Source: an uncultured Clostridia bacterium (GTDB lineage: Bacteria; Bacillota; Clostridia; Christensenellales; CAG-314). Taken from it: DNA of 64,000 bases. This document shows, piece by piece, positions 23,265 through 31,814 of this stretch. The stretch spans positions 8,932 through 72,931 of the forward strand of contig CAKQEP010000008.1 of NCBI GenBank assembly GCA_934230325.1, read 5' to 3'. Each line of letters opens with the position of its first letter. The stretch's first letter is position 1. The notes beneath the pieces are model-generated. The model did not search any database, was not told where the DNA came from, and worked only from the letters and a program-made list of their open reading frames with translations. The translations under genes were made by a program, and so were the position numbers.

Positions 23265-25037
23265 TTAAAACTCTTGCTCCAACCGCTGCGTGCGTTGGGA
23301 CAGGTCGTAAAGACGTTTGTACAATCCGTCCGCCGCCATCAACTGGTCGTGCGTACCCGTTTCCGCAATTCCCTTATCCGTCAACACGACTATTTTGGTA
23401 GCGTTGCGGATAGTAGAAAGTCTATGCGCGATGACGATAGCCGTGCGACCTTCTATGAGTTTGTCGAGCGATTGCTGAACTTTGAGTTCGCTCTCGTTGT
23501 CGAGGCTGCTCGTTGCTTCGTCCAAAATGATAAAAGGCGGATTTTTTAAAAACACGCGGGCGATGCTTATGCGTTGTTTTTGACCGCCGCTGAGTTTTAC
23601 GCCGCGCTCTCCGACGTAACTGTCGTACCCGTCGGGCAACTTATCGATAAACTCGTCCGCTCCCGCAAGTTTAGCCGCCGCAACGATTTCCTCTCGCGTG
23701 GCGTCGGGTTTTCCGTAAGCGATATTTTCTGCGACAGTGCCCCAAAACAGGTACACGTCCTGAAAAACCATACCGATGTTTCCGCGAAGGCTGTTTAAAG
23801 TAATTTTGCGCACGTCTATGCCGTCCACCGTGATTTTTCCGTCGGTAACGTCGTAAAAACGCGGAATAAGGTTTGCGATAGTGGACTTTCCGCTGCCGCT
23901 CGGACCGACGAGAGCCACCAACTGCCCGCTTTTTACCGACAGATTCAAGTGGTCGAGAACGTTGCGGCCGTCGGGGGTGTACTTAAAGGTTACGTCGCAA
24001 AACTCCACGTTGCCTTTTATCGTATCGATAGCGACGGCGTCGGGCGCGTCCTCGATTTTTACCGGCGTATCCATAATTTGCTGATACCGCGCAAACGCCG
24101 TTATTCCGCGTTCAAACTGCTCGGAATAGTCTGCAAACCCGATGAGCGTACCCATAAGGCTGGTGGCGTACAGCAAATACATTACAAACAAGCCCGCGTC
24201 GATTTTAAACAACCCGCCCAAAACGAGGATACTGATATACATAAGCGCGTCCATACCTTTGAGCGCGGCAAAAAACGAGCCCATATAGTGATAAGTTTGC
24301 GACTTGCTTTTTACAAAGGCTTTGTTGCCCTTACCAAATTTTTCTTCTTCGAGTTTTTCGTTTGCGAAGGCTTTTACCACTCTAACGCCGCTCAACGAGT
24401 CCTCTACCTGCGCGTTTATTTCGCTCATATTTTTGCGGTTTAAGGTATAATTTTCGTCCCACTTGTTGTTAAACGCCACCGTAAGCCACGCCATAATGGG
24501 CAACAACGCAAACAGACACAAGGTCATATAAATTTGTTGCGACGCCAAAATGACAAACATACCCACTATCTGAATAGAACTGACAAACAACGTTTCGGGG
24601 CAGTGATGGCTAAACTCGGTAATATCAAAAAGGTCGGTCGTTATCCGACTCATAATACTGCCCACCTTGTTGTCGTCATAAAAAGAGTGCGGCAACCTTT
24701 GAAGATGCTCAAACATATTCCGCCGCAAATCGCTTTCGATTTTTACGCCCATAATATGTCCGTATTTGTTGACAAAAAATCTGCACGCAACGCCCAACGC
24801 TCTCACTCCCAACAAAATTGCGCCGTAAATAAGCACGGTTTTGAGAATAACAAAGCCGGTGTCTAAGGCTTCGTCGGTGATTTTTTTCGCAAACATAGGA
24901 AAAACAAGATCGCACGCCGTCGCCAAGACGGAGCATAACATATCAAAAAACAGAAGACCTCTGTACGGTTTGTAATATTTTACGAATTGTCTTATATAAC
25001 TCCAAGATTTTTTGTTTTGTTTATTTTTTGTTTTCAT
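23265..25037 (-). CDS. ABC exporter, fused permease and ATPase
   Basis: A 590-aa half-transporter of the MsbA/LmrA/MdlB type. Six membrane helices lie in residues 25-315, followed by the nucleotide-binding domain with Walker A GPSGSGKST, signature LSGGQKQRIS, Walker B FIILDEATSS and the H-loop IVIAHRLST. It works as a dimer, and with no partner gene next to it this may be a homodimer. The substrate is not predictable. The ribosome-binding site is weak, but a tandem duplication just upstream contains a stronger one with a 4-codon ORF. Confidence 0.92.
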   Translation of the reverse strand: MKTKNKQNKKSWSYIRQFVKYYKPYRGLLFFDMLCSVLATACDLVFPMFAKKITDEALDTGFVILKTVLIYGAILLGVRALGVACRFFVNKYGHIMGVKIESDLRRNMFEHLQRLPHSFYDDNKVGSIMSRITTDLFDITEFSHHCPETLFVSSIQIVGMFVILASQQIYMTLCLFALLPIMAWLTVAFNNKWDENYTLNRKNMSEINAQVEDSLSGVRVVKAFANEKLEEEKFGKGNKAFVKSKSQTYHYMGSFFAALKGMDALMYISILVLGGLFKIDAGLFVMYLLYATSLMGTLIGFADYSEQFERGITAFARYQQIMDTPVKIEDAPDAVAIDTIKGNVEFCDVTFKYTPDGRNVLDHLNLSVKSGQLVALVGPSGSGKSTIANLIPRFYDVTDGKITVDGIDVRKITLNSLRGNIGMVFQDVYLFWGTVAENIAYGKPDATREEIVAAAKLAGADEFIDKLPDGYDSYVGERGVKLSGGQKQRISIARVFLKNPPFIILDEATSSLDNESELKVQQSLDKLIEGRTAIVIAHRLSTIRNATKIVVLTDKGIAETGTHDQLMAADGLYKRLYDLSQRTQRLEQEF

Positions 25038-25158
25038 AGTCTACCTAAACGATATATTTTGTTTTTTGCTTCCGTAGTTTTTTGTTTTATTATCTTATTC
25101 TCATAGTCCACCTCAACGATATATTTTGATTTTTGCGATGTAATTTTTTGTTTTGTTA
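25034..25158 (-). repeat. Tandem duplication of the ABC exporter start region
   Basis: 25034-25092 and 25101-25158 are imperfect copies 67 nt apart, both containing a start codon in the same context (minus strand, ATG at 25037 and at 25104). The upstream copy has a better Shine-Dalgarno sequence (GAGGTGG) and opens a mini-ORF ATG AGA ATA AGA TAA. Confidence 0.75.
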
Positions 25159-25203
25159 TATCGATATTTTTTTAAACGAAGGGCAAACACGCCCGCCGCC
25201 GCT

Positions 25204-27141
25204 CTAAAAAGAGTCGTGGCAGGTAAAGTACAGCGTTTGCGTTTTTTTGGCAAATTCTTTTATGAATTTTGCTGCCGTCGCAAGGTTTTTGTCGTCGTAA
25301 TTGACAAACGGGTCGTCCAAAATCAGCAAAGGCAGGTCGTCGCCGTAAATACATTTCATGAGAGCCAGCCGCAAAGCAAAGTTGCACATATCCTTGTAGC
25401 CTTCGCTCAAAAATCCCGACTCCGCAAGAACTCCGTCTTGCGTAACCCGCACTTCAAACGCCGCGTCTACGGTAGCGTCGCCCCACTTGCCGTCGGTAAG
25501 AAGTTTAAAGTACTCGTTAAACTGCTTGTTGAGTTTGGGAAGGTAATCGTTGGTCAACTTTTCCTTTGCTTCGGCAAGCAACTTGCGAGCGAGCAAGGCA
25601 ACTTCGTACTTTTGTTTCGCTTCCTCGTACTCTTGCTTTACGCCGTCGACCTCGTTTTTAACGTCGGCGGAATCCACCAAATTTTTTGACAAAACGTCGT
25701 ACTCGCGTTTGTCGGCATAAAACACTCTTTCCTGCTCGTTGCGTTTTTCTACGTAACTGTTTCTCGCGCGCTCAGCGTCGGCTTTGCTTTTTTGCGCCGC
25801 CGCATAAAGTTGCTCTATATCCTCGTTTTCGTCACCGAACTCGGCAATTCGCGCCGCCAACTCTTGTTTTCGTTTCGCCAACGCGTCGAGCGAACCTTGC
25901 GCGATATAAATTTCTTTGCCCAAAGAATCTATTTTTTCCGTCAAATAGGCTTCCTGATTTTGCCGCCACATTAACCACTCGTCGTACTCTTTTTGTTGCC
26001 GCTCGTAATTTTTTTGCGCCGTTTCCCACGTTTCCTTTTGCTTTTTTGCAACGCCTGCCCGACAAACCGCAACAAATATCGCGCCGAGCACCGCAACGGG
26101 AACTCCGACGTACCACTTGACGGCGCACAACGCCGCGCCTGCAACTGCCAAGATTATTCCTACCACGATTTGCCACAACGGCATTTTTGCTTTTTGCGGC
26201 GGCGGAGGGGGACAAGGCTGTTCTTTTTTGGGCAAATCCGCTTTTTGCGCTTTAAAACCGTCCGCAAATTTTTGATTTTCTTCCTTTTTGGACAAGGTTT
26301 TTGCGTATTCCGCAGAAACTTCCCGCAGAGCCGCTTTGTACTGCGCCAACTCTTTCGCGCCGGAATACTTTTCCGTTTGTTTGGTATATTTTTCTACCGC
26401 CGCGTCTGCCTCGACGATAATTTTTTCTGTTGCGTTTATCTTGTTAACGTCGTCGATTATCTTGTCGCTCAATTCCCGCGCCTTTTTTTCTTCGTTGACG
26501 GCGGCGACAAATTTTTCCTGCAACTCTTTTTGACGCCTTTCCAAAACGTAAAGTTTGCCGCCGTTGCCTTTTTCCAACCGCAACTCTTTGCAAAACTCCC
26601 GCAACGCTTTGTCTGCCGTCGCAAAATTGTTGTCGTCGGCGGTGTTTTCTTCCAGTTGCGACAACCGCTTTACAAAATCGTCGTTGCTCGTAATCGCCAC
26701 TTCGCACTGCGGAAGATAAACGAGCCGACTAAAAGTGTCCGCGTCAACGCCGAAAATACGCGCGCCCAACTCTTTGGACGGATCGCCCGTTTCTATTTTG
26801 TAGGCTTTGTTGGTGTCGTCGTCGTACAGCCGCGCTTCCTGCTCCTTTGCCGTCGCTCCAAAATATCTTTCTATGCGAAAATTGCTGCCTTTGTGACTGA
26901 ACCGCAATATTCCGCCAAACTTTTCCGTCGAGTTAAACGGTTTAAAAAGTTTGTATTCGTTTTGGTTTATCTGCTTGCTGCGAGAATAATTTATCCCGTA
27001 AAACATCGCTTTGATAAAGTTTGCGACGGTGGTTTTGCCAAATCCGTTGTCCTCTCGCACGACGTTAAGCCCGTCGCTAAAATCTATTTCGTAATTTTTT
27101 AAACAGCCGAAAGCCTTGATTTTTGCCGATAAAAGTTTCAT
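25204..27141 (-). CDS. YhaN/SbcC-like SMC-type ATPase with internal membrane segment
   Basis: A 645-aa protein. N-terminal ATPase half with Walker A-like EDNGFGKTTVANF (residues ~31-43) and a C-terminal half with the D-loop/Walker B LLILDDPFVNYD, separated by long coiled coils (~165-320 and ~380-540). Between the coils lies a Pro-rich hinge (QPCPPPPPQK) and two hydrophobic helices (~325-370). This is the arrangement of Bacillus YhaN, partner of the YhaO phosphoesterase. The Walker A Gly pattern is EDNGFGKTT, acceptable for this family. It overlaps the downstream end of its partner by ATGA. Probable role: DNA end processing or repair, perhaps at the membrane. Confidence 0.85.
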   Translation of the reverse strand: MKLLSAKIKAFGCLKNYEIDFSDGLNVVREDNGFGKTTVANFIKAMFYGINYSRSKQINQNEYKLFKPFNSTEKFGGILRFSHKGSNFRIERYFGATAKEQEARLYDDDTNKAYKIETGDPSKELGARIFGVDADTFSRLVYLPQCEVAITSNDDFVKRLSQLEENTADDNNFATADKALREFCKELRLEKGNGGKLYVLERRQKELQEKFVAAVNEEKKARELSDKIIDDVNKINATEKIIVEADAAVEKYTKQTEKYSGAKELAQYKAALREVSAEYAKTLSKKEENQKFADGFKAQKADLPKKEQPCPPPPPQKAKMPLWQIVVGIILAVAGAALCAVKWYVGVPVAVLGAIFVAVCRAGVAKKQKETWETAQKNYERQQKEYDEWLMWRQNQEAYLTEKIDSLGKEIYIAQGSLDALAKRKQELAARIAEFGDENEDIEQLYAAAQKSKADAERARNSYVEKRNEQERVFYADKREYDVLSKNLVDSADVKNEVDGVKQEYEEAKQKYEVALLARKLLAEAKEKLTNDYLPKLNKQFNEYFKLLTDGKWGDATVDAAFEVRVTQDGVLAESGFLSEGYKDMCNFALRLALMKCIYGDDLPLLILDDPFVNYDDKNLATAAKFIKEFAKKTQTLYFTCHDSF

Positions 27142-28223
27142 GCCAAGTCTATCTCCTCGCCGTTGAGAGCGTTAAACCCGTATTTAAGAACCTTGTTTAG
27201 CAACTTTGGATCGGATATTCTTTGCCTTGCCAACGCGACAAACTGCGATTTTAGCGACGTCGTACCCGCAATTTTGTCATAATCGGGTTTTACGCGCGTG
27301 TTGTCCTTGACTTTGACGCAGAAAAACAAATCTTTTATCCCTTCCGCGATTATCCCCGCATTGAGGTTTACTTCCTCGTCGGTTTCCCCCTCCAAGACAA
27401 ACTCTACCATATCTTCGCTCGGTATAGCGTCGTTTTCGCTAAACTGCCGCATAAGATTGATTACGTCGGCGTTGCTTTTGGCGTCACCAACCGCAAGGTT
27501 GACGACGTGAGCGCGCCGTTTGGCGGCAGGAATAAACCAAATGCTTTGGCGGCGGTCAAGCACTTCCGTATTTATCGCGACAAAACCTTTTTGTCCCGTT
27601 TCGTCAAATCCGCGCGGCTCCAAACACCCGCAATAACAAGCGTAACCCCTGCCCGCCTGTTCTTTGCGGTACTCGTGAATATGCCCCAACGCAAAATAGT
27701 CCACGTCCTTATCCCAAAAGGAATCGAGATTTATCGCGCCGTACCGACTTTTTGTGCCTACGTCGCCGTGCGCAATGAGAACGTTGTAGTTTTCTCGTTT
27801 CCACTCGATTCCCTCCAAGTCGTCGGCGGTGACCTTTGACAAATCTACGCCGACAAAGGTTACGCCTTCCGAGTCGTCTATTCTGCAAATTTCATCTTCA
27901 AATAGTTTGACGTTTTTGGGCAGCCTGAGTTTAAACCCTTCGTCAAAAGCCGACTCGTCGTGGTTTCCCGTCAAAATAATTATGGTCATTTGCGGACATT
28001 GTTCAAAGGCGGAAATCAACGTCGATTTTGCGCTGTTTGTCGCGTGACTGCTCTCAAAAAGGTCGCCCGCAACTATAAAGTAGCCAAAACCTTGTTTTGC
28101 CGCCTCTCTCACCGTGTCGCAAAAACTGTTGAGAATCTCACCCCGCCGTTGCAAGGCTTTGTTGTGCGGCAATCCCGACAAAGGACTGTCCAAATGAATA
28201 TCTGCGCAATGTAAAATTTTCAT
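27138..28223 (-). CDS. YhaO/SbcD-like DNA repair metallophosphoesterase
   Basis: A 361-aa calcineurin-like phosphoesterase. Metal-site motifs in order: HCADIHLDSP (Asp-x-His, residues 5-14), VAGDLFE, TGNHDES (GNHD), IAHGDVG and FALGHIHEYR (GHxH). These are the five motifs of Mre11/SbcD-type nucleases. The C-terminal ~110 residues are a capping domain. It is translated first and coupled to the ATPase gene. The start codon sits right where a good promoter predicts the transcript to begin, so the mRNA may be leaderless. Confidence 0.9.
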   Translation of the reverse strand: MKILHCADIHLDSPLSGLPHNKALQRRGEILNSFCDTVREAAKQGFGYFIVAGDLFESSHATNSAKSTLISAFEQCPQMTIIILTGNHDESAFDEGFKLRLPKNVKLFEDEICRIDDSEGVTFVGVDLSKVTADDLEGIEWKRENYNVLIAHGDVGTKSRYGAINLDSFWDKDVDYFALGHIHEYRKEQAGRGYACYCGCLEPRGFDETGQKGFVAINTEVLDRRQSIWFIPAAKRRAHVVNLAVGDAKSNADVINLMRQFSENDAIPSEDMVEFVLEGETDEEVNLNAGIIAEGIKDLFFCVKVKDNTRVKPDYDKIAGTTSLKSQFVALARQRISDPKLLNKVLKYGFNALNGEEIDLA

Positions 28224-28229
28224 AAACCG

Positions 28230-28258
28230 ATTATATCATATCGTCACGATTAAATCAA
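28230..28258 (-). promoter_or_regulatory. Promoter giving an apparently leaderless SbcD-like transcript
   Basis: Minus strand TTGATT, 17 nt, TATAAT. Only 6 nt separate the -10 box from the A of the ATG at 28223, so +1 should fall on or within a base or two of the start codon. No Shine-Dalgarno sequence is present. Confidence 0.6.
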
Positions 28259-28456
28259 CCGTTAAAAAAACCGCAACTCAAAAAAATCCGCAATTTATAC
28301 TTAAAAAACTCGCAATTCGTACTAAAAAATCCGCGCCTAAACGTGCCGACGTTAAAAAAAATGGCAATTTTAAAAAATCCGCCTTTCCCAAAAGCCAAAC
28401 ACAAAGAAAAAAGGTTTCGAATTGTTGCAAAAATAAAAAAACTTTTGCTAAAACGC

Positions 28457-28485
28457 TTGCGTAATTCCGCCGTTTTTGTTATAAT
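28457..28485 (+). promoter_or_regulatory. Promoter of rpsF-ssb-rpsR
   Basis: TTGCGT, 17 nt, TATAAT. The leader is about 95 nt and can form a hairpin (CTTTGC with GCGCAAAG region, 28543-28558) just ahead of the rpsF ribosome-binding site. S6:S18-binding leaders are known in many bacteria; I cannot confirm the motif here. The gap 28224-28456 otherwise holds only A-rich degenerate sequence. Confidence 0.75.
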
Positions 28486-28587
28486 TTGGTATGCGTTTTG
28501 ATAATGCGTGGTTTTTGCGCGTTTTCAAAACCCCCTTATCTTTGCAATGCGCAAAGGTCAATAGTCCAAAAGGAGGTAAATACAGCG

Positions 28588-28869
28588 ATGAACAGTTACG
28601 AATTGCTTTACATCATTGACAACGCTCTTTCTGACGAAGCAAAGGAAGAACTCGTCAACAAGTTTAACAACGTCATTGTAAAGGCAAACGGTACCATCGA
28701 CACCGTCGACAAGTGGGGCGCAAAAAAACTCGCCTACGACATCGACTACAAGAGTGAAGGTTATTACGTGCTCATCAACTTTAAAGCGGACAGCACAGTC
28801 CCTGCAGAAGTCGAGCGTAATCTCAAAATCACCGACGGTGTTATGCGCTATCTTGTCATAAAAAAGTAG
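28588..28869 (+). CDS. rpsF: Ribosomal protein bS6
   Basis: A 93-aa protein of the small subunit that pairs with bS18 on the central domain of 16S rRNA. The family pattern is clear: YELLYIIDNALSDEAKEEL, WGAKKLAYDIDYKSEGYYV, and EVERNLKITDGVMRYLVIK. The frame extends upstream but the ATG at 28588 is preceded by AAAGGAGG and gives the normal N-terminus. First gene of the classic rpsF-ssb-rpsR operon, often near the origin in Bacillota, as it is here (about 31 kb from oriC). Confidence 0.96.
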   Translation: MNSYELLYIIDNALSDEAKEELVNKFNNVIVKANGTIDTVDKWGAKKLAYDIDYKSEGYYVLINFKADSTVPAEVERNLKITDGVMRYLVIKK

Positions 28870-28890
28870 TTTTTTTAAGGTAACAAAATT

Positions 28891-29298
28891 ATGAACAAAG
28901 TGTTTTTGATAGGCAGATTAACAAGAGATCCGGAACTCCGCTCCGTTGGTACGGGCGTATCCGTTTGCCGTTTTAGCCTTGCCGTTGACAGACCTTTTAA
29001 GTCCGGCGGCGATACCACCACCGACTTCTTCAATATCGTCGTGTGGCGCGCGCAAGCGGAAAACTGCGCAAAATACCTTACAAAAGGTCAGCAGTGCGCA
29101 GTAGTCGGCAGGATAGAAAATCATTCCTACGACAAAGATGGCGAAAAACGTACCGCAACGGAAATCGTCGCGGATAGCGTGGAGTTTTTAAGCAAAGCAG
29201 GCGGCGGTGGCGGAAATACCGACGAGTTCGGCAAAAAACAAACCGTTTCTGACTTGCCCAGCGTCGACGACGAAGACGACGGTCAACTGCCTTTCTGA
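28891..29298 (+). CDS. ssb: Single-stranded DNA-binding protein
   Basis: A 135-aa SSB. OB-fold in residues 1-105 (MNKVFLIGRLTRDPELR, FFNIVVWRAQAENCAKYL), a Gly-rich linker, and the acidic C-terminal tip DDGQLPF, which recruits partner proteins. It lies between rpsF and rpsR, as usual. The linker is short. Confidence 0.96.
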   Translation: MNKVFLIGRLTRDPELRSVGTGVSVCRFSLAVDRPFKSGGDTTTDFFNIVVWRAQAENCAKYLTKGQQCAVVGRIENHSYDKDGEKRTATEIVADSVEFLSKAGGGGGNTDEFGKKQTVSDLPSVDDEDDGQLPF

Positions 29299-29316
29299 TT
29301 TTAAAGGAGATTTATC

Positions 29317-29565
29317 ATGAGTGAAGAAAAAAAGGTTCAGCGCCCTGCGCGCCGCCCTCTCAAAAAAAAGGTTTGCGCCTTCTGCGCGGCTAAAAAAGAC
29401 GACATCGATTACAAAGACGTCGCTACTCTCAAAAAATATATTACGGAAAAAGGCAAGATTTTGCCCAAACGTATGACCGGTACTTGCAGCAAGCACCAAA
29501 GAGATATTGCCGTAGCCGTAAAACGCGCAAGACAGATGGCGTTGTTGCCTTACGTAGGCGATTAA
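29317..29565 (+). CDS. rpsR: Ribosomal protein bS18
   Basis: An 82-aa protein. Core motifs: KKKVCAFCAAKKDDIDYKDV, LKKYITEKGKILPKR and TGTCSKHQRDIAVAVKRAR. The Cys set CAFC and a later Cys in the TGTCSKHQ segment is the zinc-binding (C+) form of bS18. GGAG precedes the ATG. Confidence 0.96.
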   Translation: MSEEKKVQRPARRPLKKKVCAFCAAKKDDIDYKDVATLKKYITEKGKILPKRMTGTCSKHQRDIAVAVKRARQMALLPYVGD

Positions 29566-29592
29566 CAATCAAAAAGTTTTACACAACCATTC

Positions 29593-29626
29593 AACAAACC
29601 TTGTTTTTGCAAGGTTTGTTTTGTTT
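29593..29626 (+). terminator. Terminator of rpsF-ssb-rpsR
   Basis: 11-bp perfect stem (29593-29603 with 29610-29620), then TTGTTTTT. Confidence 0.88.
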
Positions 29627-29635
29627 TTCGGCTGT

Positions 29636-30500
29636 TTTTTTATATTGTCAAAAGCGAGGATAAACTGTGCTATTTGCAAATTTTTTCCTCATAATGACAT
29701 ACAAAACACCTTTGCTCGTGTACGGAGTATTGTTTTATACTTTGCAAAGAGTGTGTCTTTTAGCGTGGCTATTTTTTAAATTGTCATTGCGAAGTGTAAA
29801 TTTTTGGCTTTTTAAACCTAACCTTATAAATAAAAATTTACGCTGTGGCAATCGCACGGAAGTGAACCTTGTGCAAAATATGGTACGGATAAGCAAGTCG
29901 CTAAATGCGTGGAGGTAAATACTATATAGGCTTTCGTTTATATTGCCGCCAAAAAGTTTAGATGTTCGCAATCCCAAACCCAACAAAATGCAAGCATTTT
30001 GTTGGGAGAGGAGCAGCCCGCTGTAGGGCGTAGGCGGTATATGAATATATACCGACAAGCCTTTGGGCGGTGTCTGCGACGATGTGGCAATCGCACGGAA
30101 GTGAACCTTGTGCAAGATACGGTACAAACACGCACTTTGCTATATGCATAGAGGCAAAGAGTATAAAGGCTCTTGTTTATATTGCCGTCAAAAAGTTTAG
30201 ATGTTCGCAATCCCAAACCCAACAAAATGCAAGCATTTTGTTGGAGAGGAGCAGCCCGCTGTAGGGCGTAGGCGGTATATGAATATATGCCGACAAGCCT
30301 TTGTGCGGCGCTGCGACGAGGTTCGCTTCCGCGAGATTATCACGTCAAAAATTTGCCGTCATAAGGATTAGTTTTACTATTTGCAAATTTTTTCCTCATA
30401 ATGACAAGTAAGGCACCTTTACTCACATAATAAAGTATTTTTCTTTGTGTTTTATAGTAAGTATATCTTTTTAAATGGCTGTTTTTTTAAATTGTCAAAA
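29636..30500. repeat. Modular palindromic repeat cluster 2
   Basis: Fills the gap between rpsR and the dehydrogenase gene. 29781-29868 is a module with the AAGTGTAAATTTTTGG / AAAAATTTACGCTG core. Two copies of the ~100-nt element A follow (29980-30083 and 30219-30320). Each starts with a CCAACAAAATGC / GCATTTTGTTGG palindrome, then AGAGGAGCAGCCCGC, and carries a GGCGGTATATGAATATATGCCG hairpin. Oppositely oriented modules with the CAAATTTTTTCCTCATAATG core lie at about 29650-29700 and 30320-30403. No gene is present; open frames here are translations of the repeats. Confidence 0.85.
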
Positions 30501-30520
30501 GCAAGGAGCGGTTTTTTAAC

Positions 30521-30554
30521 AAAAAAACAAGCCTTGTTTTCGCAAGGCTTGTTT
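30521..30554 (-). terminator. Terminator of the dehydrogenase-like gene
   Basis: 12-bp perfect stem (30525-30536 with 30543-30554) followed on the minus strand by a T run. Confidence 0.85.
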
Positions 30555-30664
30555 GGATTACAAACTTAACTGTCGCGTGAAAGCGGGCAGGAGCGTACTT
30601 GTCGTAGCGATTGTTTGTCGAGCGCAAACGCAGACCAAAAATGCGCCGCCATACTCGCCAAAAC

Positions 30665-31681
30665 TTATTCGCATTTAACGATAATATTTTGGTCGACGGT
30701 TTGCATTTCCTCCACTGCGGGCAAAGTTTTGTCGACGTCGGCAAAAGACACTTCCTGACACACAAAGTCGTCGGCTTTTATTATATTTTTTGCAAGGATA
30801 TTTAGCGCGGAAGGGAAGTTTCCGTACGGGTTGTCCACTCCGCACACCGTAAGATTTTTCTTTTGCACCGACGGCACGGAAAACTCCGCTTTTTTGTTGA
30901 ACAGTCCGCCCACGCAAAACACGCTGTTTTGTCCGCACGCTTCTATTGCGACGGAAATAGGCAAGTCGCTTTCCGCAAAGTAGACAACTTTTTCGCACAT
31001 ACGTCCGCCCGTAGCGTTAAAAATCTCGTTTGTCACGGTTTTTGTAGCGTCAAAGGTATAAAAGACGTTTTTGTCCAACGCAATATTTTTAAGCGCGGCG
31101 TCGCTTTCCACAAAGATAGGCACGGCTTGGTAGTAAGTAATCAAGCAGGACAAAATTACGCCTAATTTTCCGCCGCCAAAGACAGCCACGTGGTCGCCTT
31201 TTTCCAAATTTATTTTGTCGATGATATTAAGCGCAAAACTTATCGGCGCGGTCATAAGCGCGTTTGAACTGCTTACGCCGTCGGGAATTTTTGCAAGGCA
31301 TTTTTGCGGCAAGCAAACAAAGTCCTGCATAAGTCCGTCGGAATTTATCCCCAACTGCTTTTTTTCTACGCACATTTGATATTTGTGCGTTTTGCAAAAC
31401 AAGCAATTTCTGCAAGCGATATAAGGCTCTATCACAACTCTGTCCATACGCTCGATGCGGCTTTCCTGAGGGTCGTACACTTCGCTGACGACGCCCACGC
31501 CGCAACTGCCTATGACGATGCCCGACTCGGTTTTGAGCGTGCCGTTTAAAACGCAAAAATCTTCTCTGGTAAAAAGAATCCTATCCATTTTTACCTTTGC
31601 GTTGAGTTCCGGCGTCGGATCTACGGGCTGGTCGGAAATAAGTTGCAAATCGTTTGGTTTTACAAGTTTCCATGCTTTCAT
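30665..31681 (-). CDS. Zinc-type alcohol dehydrogenase-like protein with altered catalytic site
   Basis: A 338-aa member of the medium-chain dehydrogenase family. The structural-zinc Cys set is intact (Cys90, Cys93, Cys96, Cys104), and the NAD domain has VAVFGGGKLGVIL. The catalytic zinc site is not standard: where the family has GHExxG there is GSCGVG (Ser59, Cys60), and the GxCGTD segment reads DFCVLNG. It may bind metal differently, or use no catalytic zinc. Related proteins include L-threonine dehydrogenase and sorbitol or ribitol-5-phosphate dehydrogenase types such as TarJ. Monocistronic, with a TATAAT (31697-31702, minus) close to the start. Confidence 0.8.
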   Translation of the reverse strand: MKAWKLVKPNDLQLISDQPVDPTPELNAKVKMDRILFTREDFCVLNGTLKTESGIVIGSCGVGVVSEVYDPQESRIERMDRVVIEPYIACRNCLFCKTHKYQMCVEKKQLGINSDGLMQDFVCLPQKCLAKIPDGVSSSNALMTAPISFALNIIDKINLEKGDHVAVFGGGKLGVILSCLITYYQAVPIFVESDAALKNIALDKNVFYTFDATKTVTNEIFNATGGRMCEKVVYFAESDLPISVAIEACGQNSVFCVGGLFNKKAEFSVPSVQKKNLTVCGVDNPYGNFPSALNILAKNIIKADDFVCQEVSFADVDKTLPAVEEMQTVDQNIIVKCE

Positions 31682-31814
31682 AATATCACCGTTTGTATTA
31701 TATCAAAAAAAATCTAAAAAGTCCACAGTTTTGGCGATACAACGACAAAATAAACGTCAAAATCGCAAAACGACAAAAATCGACGCCGTTTTTTGCTAAA
31801 AATCCGCCAAAAAA

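Noticed and set aside
29980..30083. Self-cleaving ribozyme in element A
   Set aside because: No hammerhead core (CTGATGA...GAAA) and no convincing twister or HDV-like core could be found by eye.
29735..30264. Several open frames coding for the recurring peptide pattern YIHIPPTPYSGLLL...NKMQAFCW
   Set aside because: The same peptide appears in every copy of element A, on whichever strand the element lies, without ribosome-binding sites. It is the translation of a structured repeat.
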